DNA of 64,000 nt from Pyricularia pennisetigena (Eukaryota; Ascomycota; Sordariomycetes; Magnaporthales; Pyriculariaceae): NCBI RefSeq assembly GCF_004337985.1, contig NC_043744.1, positions 312,730 through 376,729 on the forward strand. Reading direction: 5' to 3'. Below, piece by piece: positions 34,718-48,107 of the stretch; position 1 is the first letter of the stretch, and each line of letters opens with the position of its first letter. The notes beneath the pieces are model-generated. The model worked only from the letters and a program-made list of their open reading frames with translations, had not been told where the DNA came from and did no database searches. A program made the position numbers and the translations under genes.

Positions 34718-36209
34718 GGCGTTCCCTGAACCCGGGGGTCTTTTATGCTTTCTTTTCTCATGTTTACCTAGCCTAAAGTTTTAAAAAAAAGAAATTCGCT
34801 TATCATGCAAAAACAAAATAGCAGGATTTCTTTTTTTTTTTTTTCTATGACTTTTTCTACCACAAAAAAGAAGTATGCGCCATCTTTAGCTTGGTACGTG
34901 AGTGAATGGGACTGTCAAAGATGTTTTTTATTCTGTTTCTGTCTTTTTTTTTCTATCTTCTTATCTTCTATCCTGTCAAGAAGGTTCGGGAATTTGTTTT
35001 GGGTCGGCAAATGAGGGGGGGCTTTGATAGCCAACATTTGTTTTTTTTCTTTCTTCACTTCTCTTGTTCTTTTATTCTCACGATTATGGAACGCACCACA
35101 GTCTTTTTCTCCTTTTTTTTTCTCCCCCCTACTGTTATCAATTTGAACAAAAAAAAACAGTTTTCTTTTTTCAGTCCCTAAAACCCCAGCGTTTTCAACA
35201 TTTTTTTGTTTAATAAAAAGAAGGCCATAGCTAGAGGTTCCCTTTTTTTCTTTTTTTCTTTTTTACCCCCGTTGGGAGGTTATGAAACAAAATCGAATCA
35301 AACAGTCCAGTCCCCCTTCCTTCTCGGTGAACGTGCTCGATTGTGAACCGCACACAGAAACATCAGATGACTGACTCTTCTCTGCCTCTTCGGATGACAG
35401 CTATCCCGCAACTGGGTCGTGTGTTGAATATGTGAGCCTGAGCCTGGGGGCCGACTTACATCAAACTTGACGGGTTCATGCAACCTTATTACCCGACTCG
35501 AGGCCTTGTTTGAGGATTTGCTGCGATTTCACTTACTCCTGGGAGTGGATGCTACTTGAGCCGGGTCACGATGATTCCCTGTGAGGGATGCGCCGACGAT
35601 CCCGGCCCTGTGGCCCGGCGGCGTGATTTGATTTGACCCACAGAGTCGAACTCCTTCGGGATTGTGATAAGGTTTGCAGTCTAACGCTGCTAGGCTTAGT
35701 CGTTGCCCCCCCTCCCACTGGGCGCTTCTATTGCGATCGGGTTTGCACTCTAACGCTGTATCCTGTAAACGCAGTCCCGATGGCGTGGCCGGCATGCTGC
35801 TCGCGCATCGTCAATCTTGCTACGCCCAAAGTCCCTGAGCATACACGCGCTCCCATGTATCAGTTCAAGGTCCATGGCGGATATTTGTGCACACCAAACT
35901 CCTTGTCACTTTGATGTCGCCTTCGAACGGCCTGGTTAAGCTGGTGCATGGTAAGCGACTTTTCCGCCCCGAGATCGGTGTCCAAGGTGATGTACTCTTT
36001 GACTTTAGGGTATATTGGAGTCGGCCAACAACCTGCACGATGACTGTGCCGCACAAAGGATCCCTTTTTTCTTGGCAGTTATGTTGGTGATGAACACAAA
36101 ATTCGTCAAATTTCAACGTCAGCATGCGGGGATAGGCTAAGGATTATTACTTGCCTGCTGAATCGGATTGATACGCTACCCCTCTCTTTTATCCAACCAG
36201 CAGGGGAAA
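34718..36209. other. Intergenic region with T-rich tracts and a possible tRNA-like relic
   Basis: 3' flank with many T and A runs. Around 35640-35790 two copies of TTTGCANTCTAACGCTG are seen, one followed by a B-box-like GTTCGACTC on the minus strand. See findings. Confidence 0.5.
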
Positions 36210-36513
36210 ATGTCGGCAACACTCGTCATCGTCACGGGCTCCTTCGCCCCGGCCTCTTCGCTCTACACGGAATTTGCCGCCGTGCTCAAGAAGCATGGCG
36301 TCGACGCCGTCCTCGTACCGTCGCCCTCGGTGGGCCGGCGCGAGGGTAAGCCACCAGGGTCCAAGATGGACGACGCCGGTGAGATCGTGCGGGTGATGGG
36401 CGAGCTCCAGAGTTCGGGCAAGAAAGTCAAGATGCACAGGTTTACCCGCTGGTCATGCGGCGACCGTCAGCGCGCCCGAGAAGTTGGCTGAGGTGGTGAA
36501 GACGATTGTTTAG
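36210..36513 (+). pseudogene. Internally deleted alpha/beta-hydrolase remnant
   Basis: The ATG at 36210 opens a frame whose first 80 residues look like the start of a small fungal alpha/beta hydrolase. The first strand is ATLVIVTGSFAPASSLYTEF, then LKKHGVDAVLVPSPSVG and MDDAGEIVRVMGELQSSGKKV. The next expected block, the nucleophile elbow (G-x-S-x-G), is missing. After about 10 residues and a frame change the sequence reads GHAATVSAPEKLAEVVKTIV and stops at 36511-36513, which is the typical C-terminal end with the catalytic His. So the start and end of one gene are fused with the middle lost. No active enzyme is possible from this copy. Confidence 0.6.
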
Positions 36514-37561
36514 GAATATATTATATTCTGGTAGATTGTCGATATCAATCTTTTTTTTTTTTTTTTTTTTTTGTTTGGGTTTGTTTTTTTCGTCGCATGT
36601 TGGGATCAGATGTGTGGCGATGATTGATGTTTCCAAGTGATCGTCGGCAGATGTCCTGCAGGCCCGACCGGAAAAGCGATCCAAATGAGGTCAGTACTTC
36701 AGTACTACTACTGTAGCTTGTGATAAAGCAGCGGGCCGATTGAGAATTATGCCTAGGTCTAGGTCTACTCTAGTGCAGGTTCATCTGGCCGCCGTTTGGT
36801 AGTTTTGGTCTACTGCTACAGTAGACCACTTTGATAAAGATAAAATTGATGAGAATTTCAGCTACCTACCTATCAAACGGACCTATCAAATGGATCTGGT
36901 CGCGCAAAGGACGCGCAAGCATATACACTCACCGACAGCTTTTGCTGAGACTTGATTTGATTACTGAATGGCTGCATGCGTGTGAAATCAGGTGGCTGCG
37001 GGGTATTCTAGGAATCTAGGTACTCTCGCACCCTCGACAAATTTTGAGTTGGGACCGTACGTAGTGGATGCACCTGTCGCTAGAGAAGAAGAAACAAAAG
37101 AAAAAAGAAAAACAATCGGCGAGGCGAACATCTGATCTGCTTCGTTGGCTGCCTGATTGCAACAGATTAATCCTGATGAGGATTACGCAAGGTGGAAAGA
37201 ATTGCACCTCTTGGATGAACCTGATCCAAGTCGTCCGTCCCTATACTGTTCAACGGCGCACCAAAGTTAATATGAACCCCGCAGATCCACTATAAATAAT
37301 ACTAGACTACTGCTGGACTAGACCAGACCAGCTAGCACACGCAAGGTACAGCACCAGGCCAGTACCTAATCTGCCGCTGCCGACGTAATCAATCACCTGT
37401 CTGTCCATTCGTCCACCACCTCAGCATCAAATGCCATCGATATCTTGTCGATAACTTTTCGACCGCGACAGTTTCTTTTCGGTCGACATCATAGGCACCT
37501 TTTCTCGAAACGAATAAAAAAAAAAAAAATTCAGCCTTTTAAAACAGCTAGGTCGGTAGAG
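36514..37561. other. Intergenic region
   Basis: T tract at 36549-36572, no gene seen. The last 100 bp is the leader of the next gene. Confidence 0.6.
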
Positions 37562-39549
37562 ATGGCGTCCACTCCGGGCAACGTGGCCACCTCTCCGGTG
37601 GATGAAGACCAGGGCCTGGCTTCCGAGATTTCCGGGCTGGAAGAGAGCCTAGCCAGCATCGCCACGGCCAACGAAAAGTATCACGAGTCACTGGCCGCCG
37701 CGACCGACCGTCTCGACTCGGTCATTGAAGAGCACGTCTCCAGCGTCTTGCCGCCACTGCGCGAACTGATCGCCGCCGCCCGGTACTTTTGGGCCGGCAT
37801 GATTGACGCCCAGGCCGACCAGGTCGTGGGCGAGGGTGAAGGCGACCAACCCGATGAGGAGGATGTCGAAAGGGCCCTCCGCGAGATCGAAAAGTCGGTC
37901 GCCGTTGTGGACTCGGCCTGCGAGTCCGGGTTGCGGCTGCTGGCCGACGAAGACCTCGCGTCGAGCATCAAGACGTCGCGGGTCAAGGCCACGGGGGCCT
38001 ACAATGCCGCCTTTGGCTTCTGGAAGGACTGCGACTCGCGCAGGATCCCCGAGGCGAGGCAGCTGCTCGAGGCCAACATGCAGGCCATTGCGGCGCTTGA
38101 GAAAAAGGCCAACGCGGTGAATTCGGCCAGGGATAGCGACCTGTCCAGCGTAAGTCCAGCGATGCACGTGATCGTGGGTGAACTAGACTACTGCTACTGC
38201 TAGACCTAAGTAAAGTTCCTAACCATCATCTACGTACGTCATGTTTGCAGATGCCAGCCGAAGACGACACGCTCGGGTACAAAGCCCTCAGCACCGCAAA
38301 GACGGCTCGCAAAGGTGCCGCCATCATCGACGGGGCTGTGGTTCAGTCACAGGTTCGAAGCGACATGAAGGAGGCGCTCACCGAGCACCAAACCCTGGCC
38401 CAGTCCGTGACGAGGCTCGTCTGCCAGGGAACCCACCTCAAGCTGCTTCGTAACGAGCTGCGAGGTCAAGACATGCTCGGCACCATTTGTGAGCAGAGGC
38501 TAAAGACCGTTGTCCGCAACCTCGAGAGGGGCAGGGCCGGTGCTGCATCCATCACTGATTTCGTCAAGAAAATCCTCAGCAAGCTCGAGTTCATCGACGC
38601 CAAGGACGAGGGGGACTTTCCCGTCGAGGACCTGCTTTGCCTTTCCGCTCGTCTCGTCGTGCATCTGAGGCGCTATAGCACCGAGGAGCGTTGGGTTCTT
38701 TCGCAAGACCTCGTCAACTTGCTCAAAGGCCAGCGCCACGGTCAAGCCGAGGGGCTACCTCTGCCCTTATCTGTCACAGAGATCCTCAGCCAGATAGAAG
38801 GGTCTCGGCCCAACAGCGACAACCGGGGAGCACCAAAAGCGCTGCCGAGTCGGCCGGCCGAGGCGGAGCAACATGGCAGCGCGCCGCTGCCCTCGGCAGA
38901 GCGACCATCACCCGCGGGGCTCGATGCCCTGGCGCCAATGCCGTACCAAGAAGAGCCAGCCACGCCTCCGCCGCCGCAGCTGCAGATCCTGGGTGCCTCT
39001 TGGGCCGGCAAGGACGTGACGGCGACCCTGGCCGGCCGCGTCAAGGACAACAAGCTCGTCATCAACATGCACAACATCCACACCATCCTGGGCGACCCGA
39101 TGCCCTACAAGTACAAGATCCTGACGGGCCTGTACCGCTACGGCGACCGCGGCGAGGAGCGGCTGTTCATCATCAGCGAGCAGCTGCCGCTCTTCTCGTC
39201 GAGCGTCTTTGTCATCTCGCCGCCCAAGGATAGCCACGCCAGCAACCGCCTGTCCATCCCCGTCGCCAACAACGTCTGGCAGGACCCCGGCGGCGGGTTC
39301 GAGATCGTCGCCGTGACGTACGGCCCCCGCCACGTGCGCAACGAGGCGGTCCTGGCCGACTTTGCCGACTACTTTGCCGGCCGCAAAGGGCGCATGGTGC
39401 CCGACAATGCTTTCTTTAGGGGCGACCCGTGGCCCGGCCAGGACAAGACCTGGACCGTGTTTGTGAGGTTTGCTGGCAGTCGGAGGAGGATCACGACCGT
39501 TGCTGGGTTGGAGGGGAAAGGTCTGGAGAGCCCTTGGGGATCTCAGTAG
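37562..39549 (+). CDS. Large protein of unknown function, coiled N-terminus and globular C-terminus
   Basis: Exons 37562-38149 and 38251-39549 join in phase 0 over a 101-nt intron to 628 residues. The first 330 residues are helical and charged (EEHVSSVLPPLRELIAAARYF, VERALREIEKSVAVVDSAC). A Pro/Ala/Ser-rich linker (about 370-430) precedes a C-terminal domain of about 190 residues that starts QILGASWAGKDVTATLAGRV and contains GDPMPYKYKILTGLYRYGD, LFIISEQ and GGGFEIVAVTYGPRHVR. I recall similar stand-alone domains in other ascomycete proteins (ILGA-x-Y/W-G-GKDVT...LYRYGDR), but have no name or function for it. No signal peptide or membrane segment is seen. Confidence 0.85.
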
Positions 39550-41771
39550 GGACTTTTTTTTGGTGTTCATTCTACACCCTGGATCTTTGTGTTTTTTTTT
39601 TCAGGATTAATGAGGTCCGAATATGGTGCCAGCTTATACTGTTATGTATGCCTATTGAAGCTCTTGACAAATCCTCGAACTGGTACCCGAGTAAAATGGA
39701 ACACAAAAGTGAGACTGTGAGACACATTTCAACTTGCCAACAAATTGCCCATTTCCATAGCAAATCTGACTTCCCTAGGCTTCAGTATACCATAAAATGC
39801 CAAAAGAAGTTTGGGAAGGTTACGTCCCATGGTTATGCAGCAGCCAAACAAAAAGGGAAACGGATCATACCCAAGCTCATTAACCAGAAAATCGAACCGT
39901 GCAGCGAATGGGTCGCCCAAAAATGCGAAAGAAAAAAAAGAGTCGAAAGCGCCACAAGAACCGCGGATGTTTTGGCGCTGACGTTGGCCGTGGCGGCTTT
40001 TGACAGTTGTCCAGGTGTACAGGCTCTTCAGGACAGGCGCAAAGCTGGCCCTTGGCTGAGGAGCGGCAGCTTTCAGCTTTCACCAAGACCCAGTGCAATT
40101 CCGAGACGACTTTGGGTAACTCATTTCTTTTTTTTTTTCAAGTTGTGTAGAAGGACCATGTTAAGTAGGTAAAACAATAAAAAAAAAAAATAGCCGGATT
40201 ACACATTAAATCTATTAATACTCAGCACGACGGTGACCTTGAGGCTTTCAGGAGGGTCGTTGGCCTTTATGAATGGCGTGACAACAAACAGACTGTACGA
40301 AGGATTACCATTGTTTGAAAGACAGGGCAGACTATCATACAAGCTTCATAACTGCGTCACATTTTGATTCTATTGACAAAGCTCTCTTCTCAACAGGCTG
40401 AGAAACAGCAATGAGAGTGGCTGCCTAGTGTCGATTCAAAATCGAAATGCAAGCCGGCCTGGGGCGAGGGTATTGACATGGAGCATCACACCAGCGGACA
40501 AGTTGTCTACAAGTCTCTTTGGGAGTAATAAAACATTCTCAAGTGCAACGCCGACGCAGAGAAGTTGCGATCGCACTGTGTCCCCCCACCTAAGGGCAGG
40601 GCCAAGGTTGAGTTGGGCCCCGTGACGAACCGATCGGGCTGGATCATGTGAGTTGCCATCCTCCATGTTTGGGACCGGGTCGTCCATGTGAGACGCGCCG
40701 TTGACGGCCGGGGACACAGTACCCTGCCGAAAAACGGCGTGGGACAAAGTACCGGACCTCGGGGTCCAGAACTACGCGTTCGGGTTCCTAGACCCCCCTG
40801 TGATACGTAGTTTTGCTGCGCCCGGGAAAACTGTCGATCGTTTTGTTGGGGCCACGTTTCTGGGATTGCTGGGGTGCCTGTTATGTCTGAAATACACGCC
40901 CTCTGCTTTTACCCCCTTGTTTTGATTTTGACTTTTTGTGGCGGCGGGTTTTGGATGGATGGACTCCCGTTTGTCACAGAGACAAACAAGGCAGCTGGAA
41001 GAGGCACAGCCTGGTACTTGCAGTGCTAAACATATATTGACTTTGTTAGTTGATACCGGCAGACACGCGTGACAGCTTTGTTTTGTTTTCTTTTTGCCCT
41101 GTTTGTATATGCCCTGACTCAAAGGTGAATCGCATATGCCGATCCTGATATAAGCCCCGATTTGCATGGGGCCTTGGGACTAGGTCTCGAATTAGAATGG
41201 ATTTGTTTCAGCCCTAGGATATAATAAATCAAAGTTTTTTTTTTCAAACCAAAGTGCATCATGAGTGACCAAGATATCATATCATGTGCTGTCGTAGAGT
41301 GAAGTGCACAGCCTCGACGATTGTTTTTTTTTTATTATTTTATATATTTATGAATATGTACATATATATATATATATATATATACAGATCGTGTGTGAGG
41401 CCTGACGAGAATAGCTCTTCCGTGTAGATGGGAGACGGCGATGCATAGTCGAATGTGTAAAAATAGAGTTAACTCACCGAGCTAGCTTACCGATCCATTG
41501 AGGTGAGACCGTCGTCAATGGCGGATGAGCACATCAGACACGTGCACCTACGCAAAAACTCAATTCATATGGTAGATAGAGGTAGAGATGCAGATAGTAC
41601 GGCGAGGTAATTGAATGGCAATGCAGACAATACTATGCAGAAATGGCGGACCAAAACAAATATTCGCTTGCTTCCAATCAAGAACTAGAATTAAAAGAAT
41701 TTAAAGTAGATGGCTTCGTTTGACGCCAAACCCAAGTCCGACAGCAGCCGGGTCGAGACTTGTGGTTTTGT
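39550..41771. other. Gene-free region
   Basis: Only short frames without support. It includes the (TA)n run listed separately and A/T tracts. Confidence 0.6.
41362..41384. repeat. (TA)n microsatellite
   Basis: 23 bp of alternating A and T. Confidence 0.95.
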
Positions 41772-43172
41772 TTAGACATAAATATAGCAAAACTCGCCGC
41801 CCTTGCCGCCCATGGTGTTGAGCAGGTCGCCGAGCTTGACCGATCCTCCGACGGCACCCAGGTTCGTGTCGTCATCGGCGGTGCCCTTGCGACCACCGTT
41901 GTTTCCATCGATGGCGGTCAGGCGCGTCTCGAGGTCCTGGAGCTGCCACAGCCACCAGACGCGGTCGATCATGGCGTGGTGGAAGTAGAAGGCCGGGTCA
42001 CCAGCAGAAGCATAAATGTCCTATTGAGAATGGGGAGGGGACCATGTTAGCAAAAGAAGTATGACCGGATGATGTCAATGCAGATATATGTGTGTGGGTG
42101 TATATGTATATATATATAAAAGGAGAAAAAAAAAAAAAAAAAAAAAAAGCATACGTTTCCAGGGTCACCGGCAATGGTATAGTGACCGCCCGCATGCACG
42201 CCCGGAACACCCTGCATGGTGTCCTGAAAGGTGCCGATGGTGGAGCTGTTCTTGATCAGCGACAGGGTCTTGTCGGCGGTGCAGGCCTGGGCCTGGCTGG
42301 CGTTGATCTCGCGTTTCAGGCACCTGGGGTTGTACTTGAGGCTGGCGCCGGGCCCCAGGTTGACGGCCATGTCCTTGAAGGGGCCCGAGGTGACGCAGGC
42401 GTCCTTGCTGGGCGAGTTGCCGCTGAGGCTGGTGTCGTTGCCGTTGAACATGGCCGACTTGGTCGGGTCGGCGACCTCGCGGTCCCAGTTCCAGTAGGGC
42501 TGGAAACCGGTGTAGCCGCACTCATCGCGCAGGGCCTTCTCGTACTGCCACACGTAGTACCTGTGCCAGCCCAGGAAGTTGGCCGTGTTGTGGATCGACG
42601 GCGTCTGCTGGATGTGCACCGTCAAGAAGTCGTCGAACCGGGACCGCGCTCCAGGGGAGACGCTGGAGGGCGTCTTGGCCGGCAGGCGCTGCAGGCACTG
42701 CACGGCCGAGATGTACTCCTTGCGCTCGGCGATGGAGAGGTCGCTCCTGATGGTTGTGTGTTTGTGGTCAGCATTACCATGTGGCTTATTAGAGAGGAAC
42801 TTTTTTTTTTTTTCCGTCCCCAGCTAGAAAGAAAATCACAAACCATTCACGGCGGATGGACGCATTCTCCAAGGTGCAAGAAGATGGGTTACGCTTGGTG
42901 AAGCTCTCGAGTTTGCTAATGCTCGAGTCGCGGAGCTGGTCAACAACGTCGGCCGGATAGGCGCGGTACGGCGCAGCAGTCTGTGCAGGCTTGGCCGAGG
43001 TGGGGGTGGCCTCAGGAGGAGCCGACGTGCAGGAGACGGTCTCGGCAGAGGAAGCAGCAGTGGCCACGACAGTAGCAGAAAGAGCTGCAGTAGTAGGCCT
43101 CTTTGCCTTGCAGGCGCGGGCCTCGACGGCCGCTGCCAGCAGAGGCACGATGATGAACTCTGAGAAACGCAT
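41772..43172 (-). CDS. Secreted tyrosinase (type-3 copper)
   Basis: Exons 43172-42844, 42746-42155 and 42020-41772 join in phase to 389 residues. A signal peptide (about 1-19) and a Thr/Ala-rich spacer precede the tyrosinase domain (PF00264). Copper A ligands are H154, H162 and H171 (VHIQQTPSIHNTANFLGWHRYY). Copper B ligands are H294 and H298 (GVHAGGH) and a His of the HH pair at 321-322 (FYFHHAMIDRVWW). All six ligands are present, so an active o-diphenol-forming or oxidising enzyme is likely. The size fits the short secreted tyrosinases without a C-terminal inhibitory domain. Intron 2 contains a T tract and TA repeats. Possible roles are melanin or phenolic detoxification outside the cell. 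Confidence 0.94.
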
Positions 43173-44325
<1,153 letters not shown>

Positions 44326-44336
44326 NNNNNNNNNNN
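44326..44336. other. Assembly gap of 11 N
   Basis: Ends the poly-C block, 79 bp beyond the stop of the carboxylesterase gene. Confidence 0.99.
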
Positions 44337-44415
44337 CCTCTCGGAGAGTAGTATTGATGAAGCTTTTGCCGTGCGCCCGAATCATCCCCAGCTACAACGA
44401 CGCTCACTTGTTCCT

Positions 44416-46412
44416 TCACAGGAGCATCGGAGCAAGAGGAGCCAACGTCAGCAACAGCACGCTCCATCCCATGCCACCGGTGGACCTCATCCCGCTGTTG
44501 GAAGCGGTCGACGAGGAGGACGAGGAAGAGGAGGCCTGCAGTTTCTTTGCGCTACGGTCCGGCACAGCAGCAGAGTTCTCGGATGCCCTCGCGGATGCTC
44601 CCCAGCTGCTCCCAAAACTCGTCCCAGGCTTGTTGAGCTCCACCACCACCTCCTTGGGCTGCGGCATCTCGATGGCCGCCAGCATGGGCTCCAGCATCTC
44701 GCAGTTGTTGCGCTGGTCGTCGTCCATGCGCTCCATGTTGACGTCGCCCGTCTTGAACCGCAGCCTCTCGCGGCCCTGCGTCCCCGTCCACGGCTTCCAC
44801 TCGGGCGTGTCCGCGGCCCTCATCGGGTTCGGATCGAGCGTCCGCACAAACGACGCCCAGTAGGCCATGGTCTGCGGCACGATGACCTCGTTGGCGCCCG
44901 ACGTCCGGTACGACTTGGGCGGGTCGCCGTCCGTGTTGTTGGGCCCAAACACGGCGTTGAGCTCGACCGTGTGGTAGGCCCCGAACCCCAGCCTCTCCTG
45001 CTCGTCGTCGACGGGCGCGAACCGGTAGCTGAACGTCTTGACCCCGTCCCTGGCCATGGCGTTCTGCACGCGCGCCGTGACGCAGTGCGCGCGGAAGTCG
45101 CCCTGCGCCAGCGACAGCTGCTGCCACAGCTTGCCCGTCGGCGCCTTGGCGTCGGCGCCGCGGTTGGCCGGCACGTCCTTGAGCGGCATCGTCTTGTCCA
45201 GGTACGTCTTTTGCAGGAGCTCGAGGCTCGCGTTGCTCAGAACGCCCGAGGTCTGCTCCTGGAAGAACTTGAACGCCTCGGCCGTGGTGTTGGTGTCCTT
45301 GGGCACGTTCTTGGTCCCCTCGTCCGAGCAGCTGCCCGCAATGTTGGGCACCCGCAGGTACAGGCCCTGGTCGAACCGCGTCAGCATCGACGCCGGCACG
45401 AGGTCGCCGTCCAGGTTCGGGTTGAACTGGCACTCCTCCGTCTGCAGCTTGGACGCCTCCACCGACCGCAGGCAGGCCAGCGTGTCCGGGGAGGTGGCGC
45501 ATGACGTCTTGTTCAGCAGGCATTCGTACTGCTCCTGGCCCTGGTCGATGGTGCGGAGCGTCGCGAGCGACATGGACTCCATGATGGCGCCCTTGACGAG
45601 CGTGGTCTGCGGGTTTTGGCTCGCCCAACCCGACAGCAGCAGCACGACGGCCGTGGCGCCCGCCGAGTCGCCAGCCATGACGATCTGGGCCGGGTTGCCG
45701 CCAAACTTTGCAATGTTCTGCTTGGTCCACTCCATTCCCATGATCATGTCCCTGAGACCGACGTTGGTGCTGGCCCCTTGCTGCACCTCTTTGCTGTGCA
45801 GGAAGCCAAATGGGCCCACGCGGTAGTTGACCTGCACCACGATGATGTTGCCGAAGGCCGCCAGGTCGCCGCCGTTGAAGTTTGCATTGGACAGAGACTG
45901 GAAGCCGCCGCCCTGAATAAAGTACATGACGGGTAGGTTTGAGGTGGCCGTCGCGTTGCTTGGCGCAAATATGTTGACATAGAGGCAGTCCTCGGAAACG
46001 GTGAAGCGCTTGTTGGGCTGCATTGTAAAGTCGGATGCCGAGCGAGGGAGGCAGATCGGGCGGAACTTGATTGTGGTTGGGCAAGACGAGTTAGATTGGT
46101 GACACGACCCCATGGGTGAAGCTAGCAGCCAGTGTGACTTGTTTTCCTCACCTTGCTCGCGTCAACAACGTTGCCGTCGAAAGGGGCCGTCATGTCGAGC
46201 GCCGCGGGAGCTGCGAAACGCAGCGGGCCCAGAGGCGGCTGGGCAAACCTGACGCCGAGCCATTGCGTGGCTCCTTGGCCTTGCGCAAGTCCTTGTAAGC
46301 GTGTGTAGCCGAGGTCGACCAGAGGGTCAACTGCAACGACTACAGAAGGTTGCGATATTATGGTCGCCGCCAGGAGGCTGGTCAGAGAAAAGCTCAAGTC
46401 TGGAAGATGCAT
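44416..46412 (-). CDS. Secreted, probably GPI-anchored type-B carboxylesterase
   Basis: Exons 46412-46152 and 46065-44416 join in phase 0 over an 86-nt intron to 636 residues. A signal peptide (about 1-28) is followed by the carboxylesterase/lipase alpha/beta-hydrolase domain (PF00135), with the landmark SEDCLYVNIFAP and an oxyanion segment YFIQGGGFQ. The nucleophile is S221 in GDSAGA, the acid is Glu in SDEGTKN and the His is in GFGAYHTVELNAVFG. The last 40 residues are a Ser-rich stretch, a small-residue site and a hydrophobic tail (GWSVLLLTLAPLAPMLL), as for GPI anchoring. The substrate is not predictable; relatives act on esters of lipids, phenolics and plant wall components. Confidence 0.93.
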
Positions 46413-46973
46413 GGCTGAAGTGACAAGATTAGAAATAAACTAAAAGAATGGACTATTATTAAAAGAATAGACGATGAAAAGAGCGGACCAGCGCAAGAGA
46501 GCGAGCAGAACGGAATGTGTTGAAGAATGAAGTCAAAAAGCAACCCAGAAAAAAAAAAAAATAAGAAAGGAACTCAAATGCCCTGCATTTAAACAACAGA
46601 CGAGATGAGGCACAATAATCGGACGGACAATGATCAGAGTCATGACAAGGAGGGATGCTCCTAGTAACACATGGCTCCTGGGCCTGTTTCGCGGCTGTTT
46701 TAATCTGAACTTTGTTGACGCTATCGTGTCATTCGCCGCTTGGCCGCGCCAGAGATGCTGACTAGTTGAATGAGGCTTAAAAAACCCGGGGTAGGGGGAT
46801 TAAGCTTTCGTCCGATGCGTCAAATGCTTACATCGTATATCTCCAACACAAACGGCAAAACATTTTGATGTAACCAATTAATTTTACAGAAAATATTGAG
46901 ATGAATGTCAAGGTAAACAGTGACTGCAAAAGGATGAACTATGAAATGAAACAAACCGCAAAGGAGGAGAGGG

Positions 46974-47004
<31 letters not shown>

Positions 47005-48107
47005 TCTTGGCGTTTTGCCCACTAACACATGTCAAGTCAGTGCAAAAACTCCCGAGTCTCCTGTCGGCGCCATGCGAGTCCGGTACGGGCGCGTCGGAAA
47101 CATCGGGGCGGCATGATCCAACAACTCTTGGTCGATATTAGTTCTGCCCCATAAGTAACAAACCACAGCCGGTCGGTTGGTATTTTTGCCGCCGATCAGC
47201 CGAAACGCACCTCAACTTGGCTTATGATTTTAAATCGAGACCCCGCCCGTGCAGCGACTCTAAAATATTGGGCATTTGCATGGACTGCTGCTCATGTGCT
47301 AATGCCAATAATGGCACCCTTCACCCATGACATTGCACCTCGGCAACACTCGGGTACCTGCGTCGCACGCGATTAATAAACAAGGGTTCCCATTTCGAAT
47401 CAAGCATATGGGAGAGTAGCAACGACGACAACCATCGAGCTCATGGTTTGATAGACGGAGGAGATAGTCATGTTGGATGCATCGTCCGTTGTCGACGTTG
47501 CCCAACGGAACGACGTACCCGCCGGGTTTCTACTCCAATATGACTTCAATCACAAAGTCGACAACATAAAATGGGGGACTTTGCGGGAGAGCGGGCAAAG
47601 TTTTCCGGGAGCGCGTTCCTTGTCTTTTGGGGAGGCGATTGCGACCCAGCCATTGCTTCAGTGGACCGAGTCAGTCTTGACCGGCCGGGTGTTCATCCTT
47701 GGAGGGTTCACGTCGTACTGCGAAGGTCTGTGCTGTGCTGTGCTGTACGTGGAGCCACTGGGATCGCCGAGGGTCCCCAGATGCGACCAGAGGTAAAATG
47801 CTGGCCCGCATTTGTGTGATTGCCAATCGCGAACGCTGAATTGTGGAAGCGACTTTTACAGTGCCCGGTATTTAATTGGCATCCAAGTCCTTGCCCAAAG
47901 CCCCGCATGGATGCAATGGTCACTTTGCGGCCGCGTTTGTGTTCCCGTCAGAAGCATTCATCGGTCTACCTCTCAGAGCAAGCAAAAAAAATGAGAGGAA
48001 GGGGTGAACGGTGGTTGAAAAATGTAAAGCAGCATCGGGGGATTTTTTTTTTTTTCTCCACATTTACCACCATCTACCTTGTCTTTAATGCAAACAATGC
48101 AACTCTG
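46413..48107. other. Gene-free region
   Basis: No frame is supported. It contains a 27-base A tract at 46974-47000 and a short (TGCTG)n run near 47730. Confidence 0.6.

Noticed and set aside
44371..46084. Long frames on the other strand and in another frame of the carboxylesterase gene
   Set aside because: Shadow frames from high third-position G+C; the minus-strand frame has the full catalytic triad.
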